Assembly (NCBI RefSeq): GCF_900547205.1
Contig: NZ_URFY01000014.1
Location: 1 to 64,000 of the forward strand
Reading direction: 5' to 3'
Source: an uncultured Bacteroides sp.
GTDB taxonomy: Bacteria; Bacteroidota; Bacteroidia; Bacteroidales; Bacteroidaceae
Length of the DNA: 64,000 nucleotides
Shown: one piece after another, positions 63,540 through 64,000 of the stretch
How positions within the stretch are numbered: position 1 is the first letter of the stretch
Layout: each line of letters begins with the position of its first letter
Translations under genes and position numbers: made by a program
The notes under the pieces: model-generated
Told to the model about the DNA's origin: nothing
What the model saw: the letters and a program-made list of their open reading frames with translations, nothing else
The model's database searches: none

Positions 63540-63720
63540 CAGCTATTAATACTTGAGTTGCCAGCTATTAATAGCTGACAGATGGATTGTTAATACTTGA
63601 GAACTCAGCTATTAATACTTGTCATTACTGTTAGCAATACTTGATATCATAGCTAGCAATGCTTGATATCATAGTTAGCAATGCTTGTTATGTTGTGTAA
63701 CAATGCTTGTTATTATATTC
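63540..63720. repeat. degenerate tandem repeats (TTAATACTTG type)
   Basis: About eight units of 20-24 bases. They grade from cagctattaatacttga through ttagcaatacttgatatca to gttagcaatgcttgttat. The first units match the motif at the left end of the window. Gradual divergence along the array suggests local duplication. No coding potential. Confidence 0.75.
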
Positions 63721-63806
63721 ATTTTATCCTTGCCGGAAAGTACTAATTCCTGTTTTTTTCATCATACCGAAGCTATCTATACTATTGTTTATTTCACAGG
63801 TTCACC

Positions 63807-63857
63807 CCTTCACCTATCTCTTGAAACACCGATGAATAAGGAGATACAGGGTGAAGG
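63807..63857. repeat. hairpin element with conserved loop motif (right copy)
   Basis: The arm ccttcacctatctc (63807-63820) pairs with gagatacagggtgaagg (63841-63857), leaving a 3-base bulge. The 20-base loop contains tgaaacaccgatgaataa, identical to 180-197. More ttcaccc words follow to about 63903. The rest, to 64000, shows nothing I can name. Confidence 0.6.
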
Positions 63858-64000
63858 CTTCCTCTTTTTTTCGCTTGTTTCCGGGCTTCACTTCTTTCAC
63901 CCCGTTCTTTCTTTCAAATAATCAGGCTAAAAGTACATGCTCTAATACGCTGATTAATAGCGTAATATAGACATCATGGTGGCATATAGATGCTGTGTGC

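Noticed and set aside
63685..63921. 78-codon plus-strand frame at the right end
   Set aside because: It runs through the tandem repeat and the conserved-loop hairpin, so it is not credible as a gene.

Overview
The window is chromosomal DNA from a gut Bacteroides species, most likely of the B. thetaiotaomicron / B. ovatus / B. caccae group. The evidence is a SusC/SusD pair with a hybrid two-component (HTCS) regulator, S-type sulfatases beside a GH29 fucosidase, a lipidated TamA-like protein (TamL) with TamB, a GldH lipoprotein in a genome type that does not glide, and repeated matches to the Bacteroides -7 promoter box TAnnTTTG. No tRNA, rRNA, CRISPR array, integrase or transposase was seen.

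Layout. 394-5140 (+): ferritin-like DPSL, metF, a DNA polymerase III delta' subunit, a PSP1/RicT protein and gldH. 5135-12520 (-): the rod-shape cluster read as purH, mreB, mreC, mreD, pbp2 (mrdA), rodA. 12672-16706 (-): an M13 metallopeptidase lipoprotein and an ABC-F ATPase. 16860-17778 (+): a compact, translationally coupled three-gene cassette DUF3791 - DUF3990 - DUF3791, which is the best candidate for an uncharacterised system (possible toxin-antitoxin module with an ADP-ribosyltransferase-like fold). 17861-18772 (-): a sugar nucleotidyltransferase. 18865-19362: a long palindromic non-coding repeat element. 19365-26215 (-): tamL and tamB. 26602-32407 (-): a cyclophilin lipoprotein, M16 peptidase, MATE transporter and hybrid histidine kinase, with a sigma-54 activator (32498-33877, +) divergent from them.

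33879-47953 is a polysaccharide utilisation locus: a divergent HTCS regulator, then SusC, SusD, sulfatase, GH29 alpha-L-fucosidase, sulfatase. It fits harvest of a fucosylated and sulfated glycan, such as host mucin. After it come a small secreted protein, an endonuclease/phosphatase-fold lipoprotein, a frameshifted remnant of a small secreted protein (probably DUF3244-like) and an aldo/keto reductase. 51650-55428 (-) is an MBOAT plus two SGNH-hydrolase proteins, an extracellular polysaccharide O-acetylation module. 55545-62187 (-) is a TetR-regulated RND efflux operon ending in a PII-like protein. 62736-63380 (-) is a secreted protein of unknown function.

Both ends of the window carry AT-rich degenerate tandem repeats built on TTAATACTTG, and hairpin elements that share an 18-nt loop sequence although their stems differ. 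All calls come from reading motifs and context; no database search was run.
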